This document shows positions 4,887 to 7,310 of a stretch of DNA of 7,310 nucleotides, one piece after another. The translations under genes were made by a program, and so were the position numbers. Origin of the DNA: an uncultured Chlamydiae bacterium (lineage in GTDB: Bacteria; Chlamydiota; Chlamydiia; Chlamydiales; 2-12-FULL-49-11); NCBI GenBank assembly GCA_937996705.1, contig CALKUQ010000001.1, positions 1 to 7,310 on the forward strand, read 5' to 3'. Below the pieces are notes generated by a model. That model was not told the DNA's origin. It did no database searches and saw only the letters and a program-made list of their open reading frames with translations. Within the stretch, counting starts at the first letter, position 1. Every line of letters begins with the position of its first letter.

Positions 4887-6843
4887 ATTAGTAGAGGAGG
4901 TCAAAAAACATGACTCGCTCTACTATGTTGATGCGAAGCCAGTTATAACTGACTTCGAATACGATCGTCTCATTAAGTCTATTGAGGGGGTGGAAAGGGA
5001 GCATCCCGAATGGATTCACTCAGATTCTCCTACCCAAAAAGTTTCAAGCGATCTTCAAACAGGGTTCAAACAAGTCGAGCACTCACGTCCGATGCTCTCA
5101 CTTATGAATACTTATTCTGAAGAGGAACTTTCAGAATTTATCAAGCGGGTTGAGAAAAACTTAGACGGGGTAGATTTTGCCTTTACAACCGAGTTAAAAG
5201 TAGATGGGATCGCAGTTTCAGTTCGGTATGAAAAAGGGCAGTTTGTTAGAGCTGTTACCCGGGGGGATGGGAAAAAAGGGGATGATGTTACAGAAAATGT
5301 GAGGACGATTCGAAATTTGCCCCATATTTTGAAAGGGAGTCACATTCCTGAAGAGTTAGAGGTGAGGGGGGAGATTTTTTTACCTGTTGCCGTCTTTCAC
5401 AAACTGAATCAGGAAAAAGAGGATGCAGGTGAAGATGTTTACGCAAATCCCAGGAACGCTGCAGCCGGTTCCCTCAAATTACTTGATCCAAATCAGACAA
5501 AGGAGAGGGAACTTTCGATCCTGATCTACGATGTAGTTGAGGGCGATTTAGAAAAGCAGTCACAAATTCCTGACTATTTGAAGTCTTTAGGACTTCCTGT
5601 TTTTTCAACAAAACAGAGAGCTTTGTGCAAGAATGTAGCTGAAATTATGGATTTTGCGAGAAAAATTGAAGAGGAGAGACCCAAATTCCCCTTTGAAATC
5701 GATGGAATTGTCATTAAATTGGATGACTTAGAAAAGAGGGAAGAGGTTGGATTTACGGGGAAAAGTCCCAGGTGGGCAGTTGCTTACAAATTTGCCCCTG
5801 AGCAAGCGATCACAAGAATTGAAGCAATTACCATTCAAGTCGGTAGAACCGGTGTGTTAACACCTGTTGCGGAACTCACCCCTGTAAAATTGGCGGGTAG
5901 TACAATTGCAAGGGCAACCCTCCACAATCAAGACGAGATTGATCGGAAAGATATTCGGATAGGAGATACTGTTATTATTGAGAAGGGGGGTGATGTCATC
6001 CCTAAAGTAGTCTCGGTGGATGAGGCAAAGAGACTAGCCAGCTCGATAAAATGGGAGATGCCAAAAGAGTGCCCCAGCTGTCAAGGTAAAGTGAGTCATG
6101 TTGAGGGGGAAGTTGCAGTTCGATGTCTAAATCCCGCTTGTCCTGCTCAAAATTTAAAGCGCATTATCTTTTTTGCCGCAAAAAATGCCATGGACATCGA
6201 CCACCTTGGCGAAAAAGTCATTGAAAAGCTAGTAGCTGCCGGTTATGTAAAAAAGCTTTCAGATATCTACCGCTTAACAGAATCGCAACTTATTGAGCTA
6301 GAAGGGTTTAAAGAAAAGTCGGTTCAGAATGTGTTACAGAGTATTGAGAAGTCAAAACAGACGACCCTCGCAAGATTTATTTTCGCTTTAGGGATCAAGC
6401 ACATCGGTCAAATCGCTGCAGAGACTCTTGCCGATACCGTTTCTGATATCCAAGGATTTCTAGACCTCACCGAGGAAAAACTCCTTGCGATTAACGGGAT
6501 AGGAACAGTTGTTGCACAATCGCTCGTGGAATTCCTATCTAACAGCGCAAATTTGCAAGAAATCGAAGAACTTTTACAATTAGGAGTCTCCCCCCAAGGG
6601 CGAAAAAAAATCGACCACCCCTTTAACGGAAAAACCTTTGTCCTTACCGGGACACTTAAAACCTACGGCCGCTCCCAAGCTGCAGAGCTCATCAAAGAGC
6701 GCGGCGGCAAAGTTTCCAGCTCCGTTGGTCCCAGCACCCATTTCTTAGTTGCAGGAGAAGAGGCCGGCTCAAAACTCGACAAAGCCAAAAAGCTCGGCAT
6801 CCAAATTTTAGACGAGACCACTTTTGTAAGTCTTTTGGTTTGA
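4861..6843 (+). CDS. ligA: NAD-dependent DNA ligase LigA
   Basis: LigA seals nicks during replication and repair using NAD (EC 6.5.1.2). With the GTG at 4861 the protein has 660 residues (E. coli 671). Domain order: Ia (about 1-60, with HDSLYYVDAKPVITDFEYD, the NMN site); adenylation domain with catalytic Lys113 in ELKVDG (E. coli Lys115), EVRGE around 167-171, NPRNAAAGSLK near 196 and DGIVIK with Lys286; OB fold (about 310-390, with HNQDEIDRKDIRIGD); a four-cysteine zinc finger (Cys404, 407, 422, 427); helix-hairpin-helix repeats (about 440-575); and a BRCT domain (about 589-660). All key residues are present. A TTG at 4843 would add six residues, but the GTG at 4861 fits E. coli numbering and has GAGG at 4845-4848, a long 12 nt upstream. 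It overlaps the end of glgB by 26 bp, which suggests translational coupling. No terminator hairpin is visible after the stop. Confidence 0.97.
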   Translation: MRTKEEYNRLVEEVKKHDSLYYVDAKPVITDFEYDRLIKSIEGVEREHPEWIHSDSPTQKVSSDLQTGFKQVEHSRPMLSLMNTYSEEELSEFIKRVEKNLDGVDFAFTTELKVDGIAVSVRYEKGQFVRAVTRGDGKKGDDVTENVRTIRNLPHILKGSHIPEELEVRGEIFLPVAVFHKLNQEKEDAGEDVYANPRNAAAGSLKLLDPNQTKERELSILIYDVVEGDLEKQSQIPDYLKSLGLPVFSTKQRALCKNVAEIMDFARKIEEERPKFPFEIDGIVIKLDDLEKREEVGFTGKSPRWAVAYKFAPEQAITRIEAITIQVGRTGVLTPVAELTPVKLAGSTIARATLHNQDEIDRKDIRIGDTVIIEKGGDVIPKVVSVDEAKRLASSIKWEMPKECPSCQGKVSHVEGEVAVRCLNPACPAQNLKRIIFFAAKNAMDIDHLGEKVIEKLVAAGYVKKLSDIYRLTESQLIELEGFKEKSVQNVLQSIEKSKQTTLARFIFALGIKHIGQIAAETLADTVSDIQGFLDLTEEKLLAINGIGTVVAQSLVEFLSNSANLQEIEELLQLGVSPQGRKKIDHPFNGKTFVLTGTLKTYGRSQAAELIKERGGKVSSSVGPSTHFLVAGEEAGSKLDKAKKLGIQILDETTFVSLLV

Positions 6844-6848
6844 GTCTG

Positions 6849-6876
6849 TTTTCATATTTACCCGTTTTCTTATACT
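6849..6876 (+). promoter_or_regulatory. Putative promoter of the right-edge gene
   Basis: TTTTCA (6849-6854; 4 of 6) and TATACT (6871-6876; 5 of 6) are separated by 16 bp, followed by an A-rich leader of about 20 nt that ends in the AAGGA ribosome site. This suggests that the gene at 6904 is transcribed independently of ligA. The spacer is A+T-rich, so the match could be accidental. Confidence 0.4.
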
Positions 6877-6893
6877 TAAATAAAAAAGAAAAA

Positions 6894-6898
6894 AAGGA
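6894..6898 (+). promoter_or_regulatory. Shine-Dalgarno site of the right-edge gene
   Basis: AAGGA lies 5 nt before the ATG at 6904, the strongest ribosome site in the window. Together with an in-frame TAA at 6877-6879 it fixes the start and rules out an N-terminal extension such as a signal peptide. Confidence 0.75.
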
Positions 6899-6903
6899 AA
6901 AAT

Positions 6904-7310
6904 ATGTTTGCGCCTTATAATGATATGGGATCTTACAACAATAACAACTTAAATGATCCAACTCCGAATTTAGAGAAATTAGCAAAAACTTATGAATTGA
7001 ACTATCTTACTGCTGGTTATATTCAAATGGATACTCTTAATAATGATTTCGATCCAATTTCATGTTCAAAGGGTGGTAGGCCTTTGTGTTCTCCTTGTTC
7101 TGAAGCTTCATGTGAGCCCTCTGCTGTAACCTGCTCGAGTGGAACTCCATTATGTGCAACGTCTCCTGCGTTTCCTGGAAGAACTTACAATCCTGTTTGT
7201 ATTGCGGGGCAGGCCTATTGTTTGTCAGAAACTTTAGCTTGGCCGGGGGGGATGTCCGTTTTAGGTCAAACTGAATGTGCGTACCCATCTAACTGGACTG
7301 CTTCGCCTAC
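6904..7310 (+). CDS. Cysteine-rich protein with GH18-like start, partial (3' end beyond window)
   Basis: The frame is open from the ATG to the edge of the window: 135 complete codons and no stop. No close family is recognised. Residues 1-40 begin MFAPYNDMGSY, followed by TPNLEKLAKTYELNYLTAGY, a pattern like the first strand and helix of bacterial family-18 glycosidases (chitinases: FAPYxDM, then PxLxxxAKxxGxKYFTLAF). If so, it would act on chitin or another N-acetylglucosamine polymer, but the catalytic DxxDxDxE motif would lie beyond the window. Residues 54-125 hold nine cysteines (54, 62, 65, 70, 77, 84, 99, 106, 125), with CSPCSEASC at 62-70, which suggests disulfides and therefore an exported protein. 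No signal peptide is possible, so export would need another route such as type III secretion. A low-complexity Asn run (12-15) lies near the start. An unrelated cysteine-rich surface or effector protein is the main alternative. Confidence 0.7.
   Translation, partial: MFAPYNDMGSYNNNNLNDPTPNLEKLAKTYELNYLTAGYIQMDTLNNDFDPISCSKGGRPLCSPCSEASCEPSAVTCSSGTPLCATSPAFPGRTYNPVCIAGQAYCLSETLAWPGGMSVLGQTECAYPSNWTASP

Noticed and set aside
7037..7288. 83-codon open frame on the minus strand at the right edge
   Set aside because: The plus-strand frame here has a strong ribosome site, a promoter-like sequence and a patterned cysteine-rich product; the minus-strand frame has none of these.

Overview
The window most likely comes from a chlamydia of the environmental (amoeba- or invertebrate-associated) type. 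The evidence is the GlgB sequence, which resembles chlamydial GlgB along its whole length, the conserved hypothetical gene directly upstream of glgB (from memory, the CT865-CT866 order of Chlamydia trachomatis), a MarC-family gene, A+T-rich spacers, and two small proteins with the twin hydrophobic lobes typical of chlamydial inclusion membrane (Inc) proteins. This assignment is inferred from sequence patterns; no database search was run.

Layout. Positions 1-950 hold a tandem duplication with a unit of about 505-511 bp. Each unit, read on the minus strand, is a promoter-like TATAAT, a small two-helix membrane protein gene (117-401 and 622-912), and, about 20 bp past the stop, a 90-bp near-perfect palindrome (cores 7-96 and 511-600). 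Next, on the minus strand, is a MarC/UPF0056-family membrane protein (982-1614). A compact divergent spacer of about 60 bp with a nested inverted repeat separates it from a plus-strand run: a conserved hypothetical protein whose C-terminal half resembles the accessory end of a glycoside hydrolase (1675-2664), the glycogen branching enzyme glgB (2706-4886) and the NAD-dependent DNA ligase ligA (4861-6843, overlapping glgB by 26 bp). After a 60-bp spacer with its own promoter-like sequence and a good ribosome binding site, a cysteine-rich gene starts at 6904 and runs off the right edge. Its first 40 residues recall the start of a family-18 glycosidase (chitinase) barrel.

How the genes work together. 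The 1675 gene and glgB are closely spaced and both look carbohydrate-related, so a shared role in glycogen metabolism is plausible. ligA is a replication and repair gene that appears to be translationally coupled to glgB without sharing its function. The duplicated small genes and the cysteine-rich gene look like accessory genes, possibly for host interaction. All spacers are shorter than 300 bp and are described below where they hold something. The most interesting material is the duplicated gene-plus-palindrome unit and the incomplete gene at the right edge.
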